33,084 nt of DNA from an uncultured Clostridia bacterium (GCA_944386675.1 CALXBY010000016.1:1-33084), one strand, 5' to 3'; shown: positions 19,339 through 27,953, numbered from the stretch's first letter. Translations and numbers: made by a program. Notes: generated from the letters alone by a model not told the origin.

Positions 19339-19602
19339 ATGGAAGAAGTAAAAATTGGACGAGTTTATCGCCACTTTAAAGGAAATTATTATTTTGTAGA
19401 AAATGTGGCTTATGACTCGGAAACAAAAGAAAGAATGGTTGTTTATAAAACTTTATATCCAAGAGAGGATGGACGCTCCATCTGGGTAAGACCTGAGAAA
19501 ATGTTTTTAGAAGAAATTCCTGAAAGACCAGATAATATCACTGGTCAAAAAACAAGATTTATTTTAGTAAATGATTTAGAAAAAGATTATACAAAAAAAT
19601 AG
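19339..19602 (+). CDS. DUF1653 family protein
   Basis: This 87-aa soluble protein starts MEEVKIGRVYRHFKGNYYFV at the ATG at 19339, with AAAGGAG about 9 nt upstream. A GTG two codons earlier fits the site less well. KIGRVYRHFKGNYY, the YKTLYP segment and WVRPEKMFLEEI are the hallmarks of DUF1653, a small beta-rich domain of unknown function. It is first in a plus-strand series leading to serS; no terminator is visible between the two. Confidence 0.85.
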   Translation: MEEVKIGRVYRHFKGNYYFVENVAYDSETKERMVVYKTLYPREDGRSIWVRPEKMFLEEIPERPDNITGQKTRFILVNDLEKDYTKK

Positions 19603-19628
19603 AAAATTTATAATTTATAATTTAAAAT

Positions 19629-19658
19629 GTCCTAATAGGAAACGTCCCCATTGGGCAC
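19629..19658 (-). repeat. Hairpin repeat, family B copy 3, upstream of serS
   Basis: TGTCCTAATAGGAAACGTCC followed by CCATTGGGCACA. The core AAACGTCCCCATTGGG matches 7696-7722. It ends about 8 bp before the serS AAGGAGG and could mask it in RNA. Confidence 0.7.
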
Positions 19659-19679
19659 AAGAAAAAAGGAGGATAATAT

Positions 19680-20972
19680 ATGATAGATATTAAATTTTTA
19701 AGAGAACATCCTGATGTTGTAAAAGAAAACATCAAGAAAAAATTTCAAGATCATAAATTGGTTATGGTAGATGAAGTAATTGAATTAGATAAAAAAAATA
19801 GAGAAGCTCAACTTACTGGTGATAACTTAAGAGCTGAAAGAAAAGCTTTAAGTTCTCAAATCGGAGAATTGATGAAAACTGGTAAAAAAGCTGAAGCTGA
19901 AAAGATTAAAACACAAGTTCAAGAAATTAATGAAAAATTAGAAAGAAATGAGAAATTAGAAGCAGAATATACTGAAGAAATAAAAACAAGAATGATGAAA
20001 ATTCCAAACATCATGCACGAATCAGTTCCAATTGGTAAAGATGATTCTGAAAATGTAGAAGTTCAAAAATTTGGAGAACCAATTGTTCCAGATTATGAAA
20101 TCCCTTTTCATGGTGAAATATTAGAAAATTTAGGTGGATTAGATTTAGATAGCGCTAGACGAGTTTCTGGTAATGGATTTTACTACTTACTAGGTAATGT
20201 TGCAAGATTACATTCTGCTGTTTTAACTTATGCTAGAGATTTTATGATTAATAAAGGATTTACCTATTGCATCCCACCATTTATGATTAGAAGTGATGTT
20301 GTAACTGGTGTTATGAGTTTTGAAGAAATGGATGCTATGATGTATAAAATTGAAGGAGAAGATTTATATCTAATTGGTACTTCTGAGCATTCTATGATTG
20401 GTAAATTTAAAGATCAAATCTTAAGAAAAGAAGATATGCCATATACAATGACTTCTTACTCTCCTTGTTTTAGAAAGGAAAAAGGTGCTCATGGAATAGA
20501 AGAACGTGGTGTTTATAGAATTCATCAATTTGAAAAACAAGAAATGATTGTTGTTTGTGAACCTGAAGATAGTTGGAATTGGTATGACAAAATGTGGTCA
20601 TACACAGTTGAATTCTTTAGAAGTATGAATATTCCTGTGAGAACTTTAGAATGCTGTAGTGGGGATTTAGCAGACTTAAAAGCAAAATCTTGTGATGTAG
20701 AAGCATGGTCTCCAAGACAACAAAAATATTTTGAGGTTGGAAGTTGTTCAAATCTAACAGATGCACAAGCAAGACGTTTAGGTATTCGTATTAAAGGAGA
20801 AAAAGGAAATTACTTTGCACATACCTTGAATAATACAGTTGTTGCTCCACCTCGTATGTTAATTTCTATTATGGAAAATAATTATCAGCCAGATGGTAGT
20901 GTCATTATTCCAGAAGTTCTAAGACCATATATGGGTGGACTTGAAAAAATCGAACCTAAGAAAAACAAATAA
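19680..20972 (+). CDS. serS: Seryl-tRNA synthetase
   Basis: It attaches serine to tRNA-Ser. Its 430 aa begin MIDIKFLREHPDVVKENIKK; an N-terminal antiparallel coiled coil (about 25-110) contacts the long tRNA arm. The class II catalytic core has motif 2 around SYSPCFRKEKGAHG and RIHQFEKQEM, and motif 3 in NTVVAPPRMLISIMEN. It ends RPYMGG, as usual. A strong AAGGAGG precedes the ATG. No T-box leader is visible upstream. Confidence 0.97.
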   Translation: MIDIKFLREHPDVVKENIKKKFQDHKLVMVDEVIELDKKNREAQLTGDNLRAERKALSSQIGELMKTGKKAEAEKIKTQVQEINEKLERNEKLEAEYTEEIKTRMMKIPNIMHESVPIGKDDSENVEVQKFGEPIVPDYEIPFHGEILENLGGLDLDSARRVSGNGFYYLLGNVARLHSAVLTYARDFMINKGFTYCIPPFMIRSDVVTGVMSFEEMDAMMYKIEGEDLYLIGTSEHSMIGKFKDQILRKEDMPYTMTSYSPCFRKEKGAHGIEERGVYRIHQFEKQEMIVVCEPEDSWNWYDKMWSYTVEFFRSMNIPVRTLECCSGDLADLKAKSCDVEAWSPRQQKYFEVGSCSNLTDAQARRLGIRIKGEKGNYFAHTLNNTVVAPPRMLISIMENNYQPDGSVIIPEVLRPYMGGLEKIEPKKNK

Positions 20973-21058
20973 TCATTAAATAAATTTTATATTTTATGTT
21001 TTTAATTTTTTAATTTTTAATTAAAATTTATATACTATTCTAAAAGGAGAAAAATATT

Positions 21059-22408
21059 ATGAATAAAAATATTACAATAATTGTTGGCGCTAAATGGGGC
21101 GACGAAGGAAAAGGAAAAATAGCTGCAATCGAGGCACAAAATGCAAAATTAGTTATCAGAGCGACAGGTGGAAGTAATGCTGGACATACTGTCATATATA
21201 AAGGACAAAAATTACCATTACATTTAATACCAGGAGGAATTGCTTATCCTCAAACAACTTGTATTATTGGTCCTGGAGTTGTTCTTGATTTAGAAGTATT
21301 ATTCCAAGAAATTGCATTTCTAAAAAAATGCGGTATTCCTGATATTGAATCAAGATTAAAAATCAGTGGACGTACACATGTAACACTTCCTTATCATAAA
21401 GATTTGGATGCTTTACATGAATCTTTAAAGAACAAACCTGTTGGAACAACAAAAAGAGGAATTGGACCAACTTATGCAGATAAAAGTAATCGTGTTGGTA
21501 TTAGAATGTATGATTTACTTCTTCCAGAAGATGAATTAATTCATAAAATCGAAGAAGCTACAAAACTTCATAACCAAGTTTTTAAAGCCAATAATATGGA
21601 AGACTGTATTGTAGATAGTCAAAAATTAGGTAAACAATATCATCAATATGGAGAAGAATTAAAAAATTATATTGCAGATATTGAACCACTAATTTTCAAT
21701 AGTATTAGAAATAATGATAAAATTGTCGTAGAAGGTGCACAAGCTTTCCGTTTGGATTTAGATCATGGTGATTACCCAATGGTTACAAGTTCACATCCAG
21801 TTGTTTCTGGTACACTTTGTGGTGCTGCTTTACCACCTCAAGCTTTAAATGTTGTTATTGGTGTTGATAAAGCATATAACAGTAGAGTTGGTAATGGTCC
21901 TTTCCCTACTGAATTACCTGCTTCACTTGATGAAAATGGAAATGTAATAAAAGATGCTACTCCTTTAGAAGGTGACATTGTTCGTGATTTAGGTCATGAA
22001 TATGGTACAACAACTGGCCGTCCTCGTAGATGTGGATGGATGGACTGCCCTATTCTTTGTTCTGCAAAATTCACATCTGGTATCGATTATTTATGTTTAA
22101 ATCATTTAGATACTTTAGGTGAAATTGGTAAAAAATTAGGATATGTTAAAGTTTGTACAAGTTATATATATAAAGGTAAAAAAATTCATCATTATCCTGA
22201 TGATATTATGGTATCAGGTGAAATGCCTGAACCTATTTATGAAACATTAGAAGGTGGTTGGACAATTGATTCTTCTTGCAAATCTTATGAAGACCTTCCA
22301 GAACTTGCAAAACAATTTGTTGAAATTGTAGAAAAAGCTTCTGGTATTCCTGTTAAATATTTAGGAACTGGTCCTGCAAGTGATGATTTAATTGTAAGAG
22401 ACATATAG
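21059..22408 (+). CDS. purA: Adenylosuccinate synthetase
   Basis: It converts IMP and aspartate to adenylosuccinate with GTP, the first committed step to AMP. Its 449 aa are slightly longer than usual. GAKWGDEGKGKIAA is the GTP loop; GGSNAGHTV, KPVGTTKRGIGPTYADK and GTTTGRPRRCGWMD are also present. The usual EGAQGTLLD segment reads EGAQAFRLDLDHGDYP here, a noticeable variant near the active site. AAAAGGAG lies before the ATG and a terminator follows. Confidence 0.97.
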   Translation: MNKNITIIVGAKWGDEGKGKIAAIEAQNAKLVIRATGGSNAGHTVIYKGQKLPLHLIPGGIAYPQTTCIIGPGVVLDLEVLFQEIAFLKKCGIPDIESRLKISGRTHVTLPYHKDLDALHESLKNKPVGTTKRGIGPTYADKSNRVGIRMYDLLLPEDELIHKIEEATKLHNQVFKANNMEDCIVDSQKLGKQYHQYGEELKNYIADIEPLIFNSIRNNDKIVVEGAQAFRLDLDHGDYPMVTSSHPVVSGTLCGAALPPQALNVVIGVDKAYNSRVGNGPFPTELPASLDENGNVIKDATPLEGDIVRDLGHEYGTTTGRPRRCGWMDCPILCSAKFTSGIDYLCLNHLDTLGEIGKKLGYVKVCTSYIYKGKKIHHYPDDIMVSGEMPEPIYETLEGGWTIDSSCKSYEDLPELAKQFVEIVEKASGIPVKYLGTGPASDDLIVRDI

Positions 22409-22416
22409 AAATATCT

Positions 22417-22440
22417 AAGGGAGCTTATGCTCTCTTTTCT
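22417..22440 (+). terminator. Intrinsic terminator after purA
   Basis: AGGGAGC / GCTCTCT (one G-U pair) with a TTAT loop, followed by TTTTCTGTTT. Confidence 0.75.
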
Positions 22441-22442
22441 GT

Positions 22443-22471
22443 TTGAAAAAAGCAATTATATATGTTATGAT
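22443..22471 (+). promoter_or_regulatory. Promoter of engB
   Basis: TTGAAA, a 17-bp spacer and TATGAT follow the purA terminator directly and lie about 60 bp before the engB ATG. Confidence 0.6.
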
Positions 22472-22530
22472 AGTTGTAAAGATTATGAAAGGAATATGTG
22501 ATATATTCATATATTATATGGTAGAAAAAT

Positions 22531-23122
22531 ATGAACATAAAAAATCCAAAATTTGAAATATCAGCAGTTGGTCCAAAACAATATCCAAAAAATCATTTAC
22601 CTGAAATTGTTCTGGTTGGAAAATCCAATGTCGGAAAATCTAGTTTTATTAATACCATGATAAATAGAAAGAAACTCGCTAGAACCAGTAGTGAACCTCG
22701 GAAAAACACGCCAAATAAACTTTTATAATATGGATAATCTTTTCTATTTTGTAGACTTACCAGGTTATGGATATAGTAAAATGTCTAAAAAAGAACAAGA
22801 ACAAGTAGGAAAATTTATTGAGCAATATTTATTTCACAGAAAAGAAATTACTCTAATTATCTTTTTAATTGATATTAGACATGCTCCTACTAATAATGAC
22901 AAACTTATGTATAACTATATCATCTCTTCTGGATTGCCTTGTTTAATTCTTGCTAATAAAGCTGATAAAATTGCAGTTACAAAAGTAGATGATACTGTAA
23001 AATCACTACAAAAAGAATTAAATCCAATTGGTGATATTCCAACTCTACCTTTTTCTTCTGAAAGAAAAATTTACACAGAAGAAGTTTGGAATCTTATCGA
23101 TCAATTTCTATTGAACGAATGA
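22531..23122 (+). CDS. engB: Ribosome-assembly GTPase EngB (YsxC/YihA), with an apparent +1 frame break
   Basis: EngB is a TrmE-Era-class GTPase needed for late 50S subunit assembly. Residues 1-56 include the G1 loop [10 protein letters not shown] and end RTSSEP. The frame then meets CGG at 22699-22701, and the original frame stops within 9 codons. Skipping the C at 22699 continues [20 protein letters not shown] with no other fault: Thr of the G2 motif, G3 in [10 protein letters not shown], and G4 LANKADK near the end. The reconstruction is 196 aa, normal for EngB, and the restored Gly of PGKT is essentially invariant in the family. The second frame has no ribosome site of its own. The alternatives are a pseudogene or sequence error, but the break has the same form as in mreB and the toxin gene. 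Confidence 0.87.
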
Positions 23123-23161
23123 TAATTAATGTGGAAAGTTTCTAATAAAGTTATTATATAA

Positions 23162-23228
23162 AATGTTGATATATTTAACATTCTAATTCAATATAAATAT
23201 TAATAAATTTAATAGATATATCAACATT
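23162..23228. terminator. Bidirectional terminator-like inverted repeat between engB and lepB
   Basis: Perfect 13-bp arms AATGTTGATATAT / ATATATCAACATT are separated by 41 bp. They lie between the converging stops of engB (plus) and the signal peptidase gene (minus), with T-rich sequence following on the plus side (ATTTTATCTATATATTC). Confidence 0.55.
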
Positions 23229-23235
23229 ATTTTAT

Positions 23236-23772
23236 CTATATATTCTTTTTTTTAGAATTTATAGCCTTATGTATTATTCCTAAAACGATAATCGAACTTA
23301 TTACCAGTATTAATACTTTTGAAGATAAAATCATTCTTCTCAAAATCCCAATTTTGGGAAGAATCTTTACAACCTTTCCTAACACTTGTGAGCGTTGTAT
23401 TGGACTATCTTCTGTATTATTAGCATCTCCCTTTGCTATCAATTCATCATTTTCATTATTTCGAATTAATCTATGTGTTATAAAATTTTCTTCTTCTTGG
23501 TACACAATAATATCATTTTCTTTTACTTCTTTTGTAATTTCTACAATTACGGCATCCCCTATTTCTATTGTACCTGACATACTCCCTGTTGCTACTTCAA
23601 AAACTGTATATCCAAAAATATTGGGATATGGATTATGTAATATTTTTATTTGAATTAGATAATATATACCTACTATAATTAATAAAAATGTAAAAATGAC
23701 TACTATATTTAAAATAATACTTTCTATTTTGTTGATACCTTTCTTAATTTTTATTTCTTTACTCATATACAA
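23236..23772 (-). CDS. Signal peptidase I, SipW/ER type (S26B)
   Basis: It removes signal peptides from exported proteins at the outer face of the membrane. The 178-aa protein has an N-terminal membrane segment (about 18-44), then VATGSMSGTIEIGDAVIV with the Ser nucleophile and NFITHRLIR with His in place of the bacterial Lys. GDANNTEDSPI is the conserved Asp region, and a C-terminal membrane segment lies at about 150-168. The Ser-His arrangement marks the SipW/archaeal type, often associated with sporulation or surface-fibre proteins. The start is TTG at 23772 (GGAG 9 nt upstream) or ATG at 23766. Confidence 0.9.
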   Translation of the reverse strand: MYMSKEIKIKKGINKIESIILNIVVIFTFLLIIVGIYYLIQIKILHNPYPNIFGYTVFEVATGSMSGTIEIGDAVIVEITKEVKENDIIVYQEEENFITHRLIRNNENDELIAKGDANNTEDSPIQRSQVLGKVVKILPKIGILRRMILSSKVLILVISSIIVLGIIHKAINSKKKNI

Positions 23773-23843
23773 TAATTTCTTCTCCTAAATATTGACTAAC
23801 ATGAAATTAATTATAAAATTATCTTTTTTCATTATGGTATTTT

Positions 23844-24035
23844 TTATATTTCTTCTTTTCTTTCTTCTAATTTTGTTATCATTTTCAATGCTTTTTCTCT
23901 TGGAATCATAATAATATGTCCACATCCTTGACATTTCATTTTAAAATCCACACCAATTCTTGTTATTTCCCATAATTTACTGCCACAAGGATGTACTTTT
24001 TTGGTTCTTACAATATCCCCTATTTTATACTCCAT
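23844..24035 (-). CDS. DUF951 family protein
   Basis: This is a small cytoplasmic protein of 63 aa. I start at MEYKIGDIVRTKKVHPCGSK (ATG at 24035), with AAAGGAG just upstream; the frame is open 10 codons further, but those are hairpin-repeat sequence. KKVHPCGS, LWEITRIGVDFKMKCQGCGH and IMIPREKA give Cys residues (PCGS and CQGCGH) in a likely zinc-binding arrangement, typical of DUF951. The function is unknown. It follows gltX behind a terminator-like hairpin. Confidence 0.88.
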   Translation of the reverse strand: MEYKIGDIVRTKKVHPCGSKLWEITRIGVDFKMKCQGCGHIIMIPREKALKMITKLEERKEEI

Positions 24036-24050
24036 TTTTAACTCCTTTAC

Positions 24051-24093
24051 AAAAAAGGTTGCCAAAATGACCCGTCCCCTTTGGCAACTTTTT
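24051..24093 (-). terminator. Hairpin repeat (family D) forming the gltX terminator
   Basis: On the minus strand GTTGCCAAA / TTTGGCAAC encloses GGGGACGGGTCAT and is followed by CTTTTTTG, 3 bp past the gltX stop. It contains the GTCCCC core of the repeat family and ends right before the DUF951 ribosome site, so it probably attenuates that gene. Confidence 0.85.
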
Positions 24094-24095
24094 CA

Positions 24096-25745
24096 TTAGT
24101 TTTTCGCTTTTTCAAATCTTTTTTCTATACTTTCTTTTCCTAATACTTGCATAATTTCATACATATCTGGTGTATTTGTTCTTCCAGTTAAAGCAACTCT
24201 TAAAACTGTGCTTACATCTCCTACATGTGCTTTATAGCTTTCAGGATTTGCTTTAAATTCTTTTACTTCTCTTGCGTATCCAAGTTCTCCTGCAAGTTCC
24301 TTTATTTTGTCAAACCAAGTTTGCTTATCATCATTTTCATCATAATAGTTTTTCATATATAAATCCAATATTTTATCAACATCTTCTTTTTCATTGATAA
24401 CTTGATATGGATATTCTTGCTCTTTAGCAAGGAATTTATCATCATACATATATTCTATGTTTTCTTTAACGTCTGACCATTTTGCAATATCTTTTCTAGG
24501 CTTTTTGTTACCTCTTTCTATTCCAAATATTTTTAAAGCATATTCCTTATCTTGTAACATTTCTTCTAGTTCTTTGTCATGATTTTGGGCCCAATTTAAT
24601 GAATTTTCATATACTTCTTCTGCTGTAAATTTAGATATAACTGTTTTTCCTACATCTAGTAATTTTACCATATCAAATAAAGCACCACTAACACTCATTT
24701 TGTTTAGTTGTAATTCAAATTCATCAATTGATTTATCTTTATTTGCTCTTCTCCAATTTTCAAAATTAGAATTTGCAATATTTAATAAATATTCATTAAC
24801 TGCTTCTTTTGGAATTCCCATTTCATCATAATATGCTACAGCAGCTTCTGGGTCTTTTCTTTTACTTAATTTTCTCTTATTTCCATTATCATTTTTCATA
24901 ATTGGTGCAATATGTGCATATTTAGGTGCAATAAATCCTAATTCATGGAACAATTGTAAATGTAATGGAACTGATGATAACCACTCATCTCCTCTAATAA
25001 CATGTGTTGTTCTCATCAAATGATCATCTATAGCATGTGCAAAATGATATGTTGGTAATCCATCTGCTTTTATGATAACAATATCTTGGTCATTTTCTGG
25101 AAAATCAACATTTCCTTTTATCACATCATGATGTTTAATTTTTCTATCTTCACGTCCAGGTGATTTAAAACGAACAATATATGGTTCTCCATTGTTTATT
25201 TTTTTAATTGCTTCTTCTACAGTTATATTTCTACATTTTGCCCAAACACCATAATATCCTGGTCTTATTTTTGCTGCTTCTTGTTTTGCTCTCATCTCTT
25301 CTAATTCTTCTGGTGTACAAAAACATGGATAAGCTTTTCCTTGTTCTATTAAATATCTTGCATAACTTTGATAAATTTCTTTTCTCATAGATTGTCTATA
25401 TGGTCCGTAATTTCCTTTTCCTTCTGTTTCTGAAATCATTCCTTCATCAGGTTCAATTCCAAAATTATCTAGAGATTTTACAATATCAGTTATTCCATTT
25501 TCCACTTCTCTTTTTTGATCTGTATCTTCAATTCTTAATAAAAATACGCCTTCTGTTTGATTAGCTAATTTTCTAGCAATTAAAGATTGGTATAGACCTC
25601 CTATATGCACAAATCCTGTTGGACTTGGCGCAAATCTTGTTACAATTGCTCCTTCTTTTAAATTTCTTTTAGGATATTTTTCTTCGTAATATGTTATCTC
25701 CTTTGCCTCTGGAAATATTGCATTGGCTAAATCTTTATAATCCAT
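24096..25745 (-). CDS. gltX: Glutamyl-tRNA synthetase
   Basis: It charges tRNA-Glu (and possibly tRNA-Gln as a non-discriminating enzyme; gat genes are not in view). The 549-aa class Ic enzyme has about 35 extra residues before the HIGH motif, which reads FAPSPTGFVHIGGLYQSLIA. The KMSKS motif is KRKLSKRKDPEAA, and a CFC with a downstream Cys in GVWAKCR looks like the zinc site. LLRIEDTDQKR is also diagnostic. The ATG follows the small upstream gene by 1 bp, with GAGAGGAAAGG inside that gene. Confidence 0.97.
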   Translation of the reverse strand: MDYKDLANAIFPEAKEITYYEEKYPKRNLKEGAIVTRFAPSPTGFVHIGGLYQSLIARKLANQTEGVFLLRIEDTDQKREVENGITDIVKSLDNFGIEPDEGMISETEGKGNYGPYRQSMRKEIYQSYARYLIEQGKAYPCFCTPEELEEMRAKQEAAKIRPGYYGVWAKCRNITVEEAIKKINNGEPYIVRFKSPGREDRKIKHHDVIKGNVDFPENDQDIVIIKADGLPTYHFAHAIDDHLMRTTHVIRGDEWLSSVPLHLQLFHELGFIAPKYAHIAPIMKNDNGNKRKLSKRKDPEAAVAYYDEMGIPKEAVNEYLLNIANSNFENWRRANKDKSIDEFELQLNKMSVSGALFDMVKLLDVGKTVISKFTAEEVYENSLNWAQNHDKELEEMLQDKEYALKIFGIERGNKKPRKDIAKWSDVKENIEYMYDDKFLAKEQEYPYQVINEKEDVDKILDLYMKNYYDENDDKQTWFDKIKELAGELGYAREVKEFKANPESYKAHVGDVSTVLRVALTGRTNTPDMYEIMQVLGKESIEKRFEKAKN

Positions 25746-25746
25746 C

Positions 25747-25980
25747 TTACCTTTCCTCTCTTTCTATTTTTATTGTATTTCTTGTTCCTTTACTTACTGT
25801 ATTATTTTCTTGTTTTGCTTGGTTTAATTCTGTTATCAATCGAAATAAATTCTCGCTAGTAAATTTCGTTCTTTCTTCTATTGGCATTTCTTTTTTTATC
25901 ATTCTTTTAATTTCATTTAAAGGTTTATCTCTATGATTTAGAATAATTTTAATTGCTTTATTTCTTTCTTCTCTTGTCAA
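25747..25980 (-). CDS. Small charged protein of unknown function upstream of gltX
   Basis: I do not recognise it. The 77 residues are mostly charged and probably helical (MTREERNKAIKIILNHRDKP at the start, a Lys/Glu-rich middle, and a Thr/Asn/Lys/Arg-rich tail), with no Cys and no membrane segment. The start is TTG with AAAGGTTAGGG upstream; no ATG start fits as well. It ends 1 bp before gltX and contains the gltX ribosome site, so a real role may be in coupling gltX translation. Confidence 0.6.
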   Translation of the reverse strand: MTREERNKAIKIILNHRDKPLNEIKRMIKKEMPIEERTKFTSENLFRLITELNQAKQENNTVSKGTRNTIKIEREER

Positions 25981-26034
25981 TACAAATCCCTAACCTTTCT
26001 AAATCGCTTTATTATAGCTTTCTTTATGTCAAAC

Positions 26035-26063
26035 ATTATACTATATTTTTACATATTTCTCAA
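26035..26063 (-). promoter_or_regulatory. Promoter of the small gene-gltX operon
   Basis: On the minus strand TTGAGA, a 17-bp spacer and TATAAT lie about 55 bp before the TTG start. Confidence 0.6.
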
Positions 26064-26099
26064 GTCCTTTTCTTTACTTTATGAATGCTTTTCTAGAAC

Positions 26100-26978
26100 T
26101 TAATCTTTCTGTGTCTTTGATTGTGAATGCATTTTATTTAATACTTTAATGGTTTTAAACATTTTAGAACTTCTAAAGTTTTTAATAACATCTGGAATAT
26201 GGGATATATATATACCTAAAATAACACATAACACACATAAAATTGTTTCCATTAGTGTCATTCCTTGTGGCAAAAGAACAAATATAGAGCCAATAGTAAA
26301 TCCAATAATACTGTAAAAAGTTTTAGCATAATAGTTTTCTAATAACTTTTTCGTTAATTTCATCACAATAATACTTCCTAATATTAGTCCAATTCCAAGA
26401 GGAATTAATACAGGTAGATATAGATTAGCAACAGATTGTAAATACACAGAATATACACCTAGTAACATTAAAATAATGGTACTACTAACACCTGGTACAA
26501 CGATACCAATAGACATAATTGCTCCACACATTACCAAATACATAATATTCATGCCATCTATATTGCTAACTATACTCATTCTATTTTCCAATACCACTGT
26601 TATAATCCCTATTGCTAATGCTATCAACAAATAGGCAACATTTTGGGATTTAAATTTTTCTTTTTCATTTACCTCTTTTATTAAAGATGGAATTGTACCT
26701 ATAATTAATCCAATAAATATAGATTTTGTTTGTATAGGAAATTCATATAACAAGTAATTTAATATATTACTAAATAATAAAACACCTATTCCAACACCTA
26801 AAGCAATAGGAAATAAAAATTTTATATTATGTCTTATATCTTTAAAGAAATTTAAAACAGAATCTAACAATTTTTCATAAATACCAAATATCACACATAA
26901 TACGCCACTACTAACACCTGGTACAATTGCTCCAGCACCAATAAAAATACCTTTTATGATATTTAAAAATCCATTCAT
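26100..26978 (-). CDS. DUF368 undecaprenyl-phosphate transporter (PopT family)
   Basis: DUF368 proteins were shown in other bacteria to return undecaprenyl phosphate across the membrane for cell-wall synthesis. The 292-aa protein has about eight or nine membrane segments and the duplicated signature GAGAIVPGVSSGVLCVIFGIY (residues about 16-36) and SIGIVVPGVSSTIILMLLGVY (about 157-177). AAGGAGAATATTT precedes the ATG. It stands alone, with a family A repeat 17 bp upstream of its start. Confidence 0.92.
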   Translation of the reverse strand: MNGFLNIIKGIFIGAGAIVPGVSSGVLCVIFGIYEKLLDSVLNFFKDIRHNIKFLFPIALGVGIGVLLFSNILNYLLYEFPIQTKSIFIGLIIGTIPSLIKEVNEKEKFKSQNVAYLLIALAIGIITVVLENRMSIVSNIDGMNIMYLVMCGAIMSIGIVVPGVSSTIILMLLGVYSVYLQSVANLYLPVLIPLGIGLILGSIIVMKLTKKLLENYYAKTFYSIIGFTIGSIFVLLPQGMTLMETILCVLCVILGIYISHIPDVIKNFRSSKMFKTIKVLNKMHSQSKTQKD

Positions 26979-26995
26979 AAATATTCTCCTTCTTA

Positions 26996-27021
26996 AACTT
27001 TAGGGACAGTCCTAAAAGTTC
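26996..27021 (-). repeat. Short hairpin repeat, family A copy 2
   Basis: This is the reverse complement of the element at 28027-28053, matching over 26 bases. It shares TAGAATGAACTTT with copy 1 beyond the arm. With 28027-28053 it brackets the toxin-antitoxin module. Confidence 0.85.
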
Positions 27022-27242
27022 ATTCTAGTCTCCCTTTTATTTTATGAATTTCTTTTTGTTTCATTCATTTAAAAGATATTTTTAAATTATTAAGTATGTT
27101 TATTTAAAAATAATATTATATTCTTGACTATAAATTATGTATCATTTTGAAATTTTTAGATTTTAATTTTTGAATTCATAAAAATTTTCTGCTTATTAGA
27201 TTTAGATTCAAACTTAACTTAACTTAATTTAATTTTATTTGA

Positions 27243-27561
27243 TTAAAATTTATTCATATAATTTTGCGTACTATGAAAAATATGTAAAATAAAGACTTGT
27301 CCGAGTATCGTAATTTACTGTATATAAAATAATATATTTATCGATTGGAATTCTTCTAATATTTTTATCATAACCTATTTTTTGATACCTTTCTGGAAAA
27401 TAGGATAAGCTAGATATTACTTGATAGACTTTTTTATGGAAATTATTAGCTATGGAAGGTTCTTTTAATATTTTAGATAAATAATAGTAAATCTGGCTTA
27501 ATTCGTCTTTAAAACTATCAAGCCATTCAATCTTATACTTTCTATTCTCTAGAGAATCCAT
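27243..27561 (-). CDS. ParE/RelE-superfamily toxin, with an apparent +1 frame break
   Basis: ParE/RelE toxins poison gyrase or cleave mRNA on the ribosome; which applies here is not clear. The ATG at 27561 lies inside the antitoxin gene (20-bp overlap) with GGAG 7 nt upstream. Residues 1-86 run KIEWLDSFKDELSQIYYYLS to RRIPIDKYIILYTVNYDT, the ParE-like core. The frame then hits CGG at 27303-27301 and the original frame ends as RTSLYFTYFS, 96 aa, unlike the family. Skipping the C gives GQVFILHIFHSTQNYMNKF and a stop at 27245-27243. This is the expected last strand and tail (family form VYILRIFHGRQDY), 105 aa in total. The tail carries residues important for toxicity in related toxins, so recoding would decide whether it is active. 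Confidence 0.82.
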
Positions 27562-27898
27562 ATTTTTTCTCCAATTCCTCCATAGCTTCTTCCATTGAAA
27601 CATAATGTCCTTCTTCAATATCTTTAAATGATTCTTCAATTTTCCTAATAATATCTTTTTGAAACTCCTCAAAAGTAGCATATTGTTTATCAAAATGTTC
27701 TGATACCAATCTATCAATTCTTTCTTCTTCTGTTTCTTCTAATCCTTTTGTTAGCTCTTCATATGCTTCATCACTTAAAATGACTAAATCATTTGTTCCA
27801 TTTTTTGTAATATACATTGGTTCTTTTGTTTCATGACATATTTTCGAAATTTCATTGTAATTATTTCTTAAATCTGCACATGGTCTAATCAATGCCAT
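27542..27898 (-). CDS. Phd/YefM-family antitoxin
   Basis: It neutralises the toxin encoded downstream and represses their common promoter. The N-terminal domain RPCADLRNNYNEISKICHET with EPMYITKNGTNDLVILSDEAYEEL is the Phd/YefM DNA-binding fold. The acidic C-terminus (about 55-118), longer than usual at 118 aa in total, would wrap the toxin. A perfect AAGGAGGTG lies before the ATG. The palindrome over its promoter is the likely operator. Confidence 0.92.
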   Translation of the reverse strand: MALIRPCADLRNNYNEISKICHETKEPMYITKNGTNDLVILSDEAYEELTKGLEETEEERIDRLVSEHFDKQYATFEEFQKDIIRKIEESFKDIEEGHYVSMEEAMEELEKKYGFSRE

Positions 27899-27924
27899 AA
27901 GAGCACCTCCTTATCTCATATACA

Positions 27925-27953
27925 AATTATATCATAATTATGATATAATTCAA
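27925..27953 (-). promoter_or_regulatory. Promoter and palindromic operator of the toxin-antitoxin operon
   Basis: A perfect 26-bp palindrome (27925-27950; half-site AATTATATCATAA) covers the whole core promoter. On the minus strand TTGAAT (27953-27948), 16 bp and TATAAT (27931-27926). This is the classic arrangement for autorepression by an antitoxin dimer or complex. Confidence 0.85.

Noticed and set aside
19603-19679. T-box leader upstream of serS.
   Set aside because: Only 77 bp separate serS from the DUF1653 gene, with a hairpin repeat and no T-box sequence or antiterminator.
22699-22701. Classical -1 programmed frameshift with an A-rich slippery heptamer.
   Set aside because: The downstream frame is +1 and the break is pinned to the base before GGA; the following A-run does not produce the right frame.
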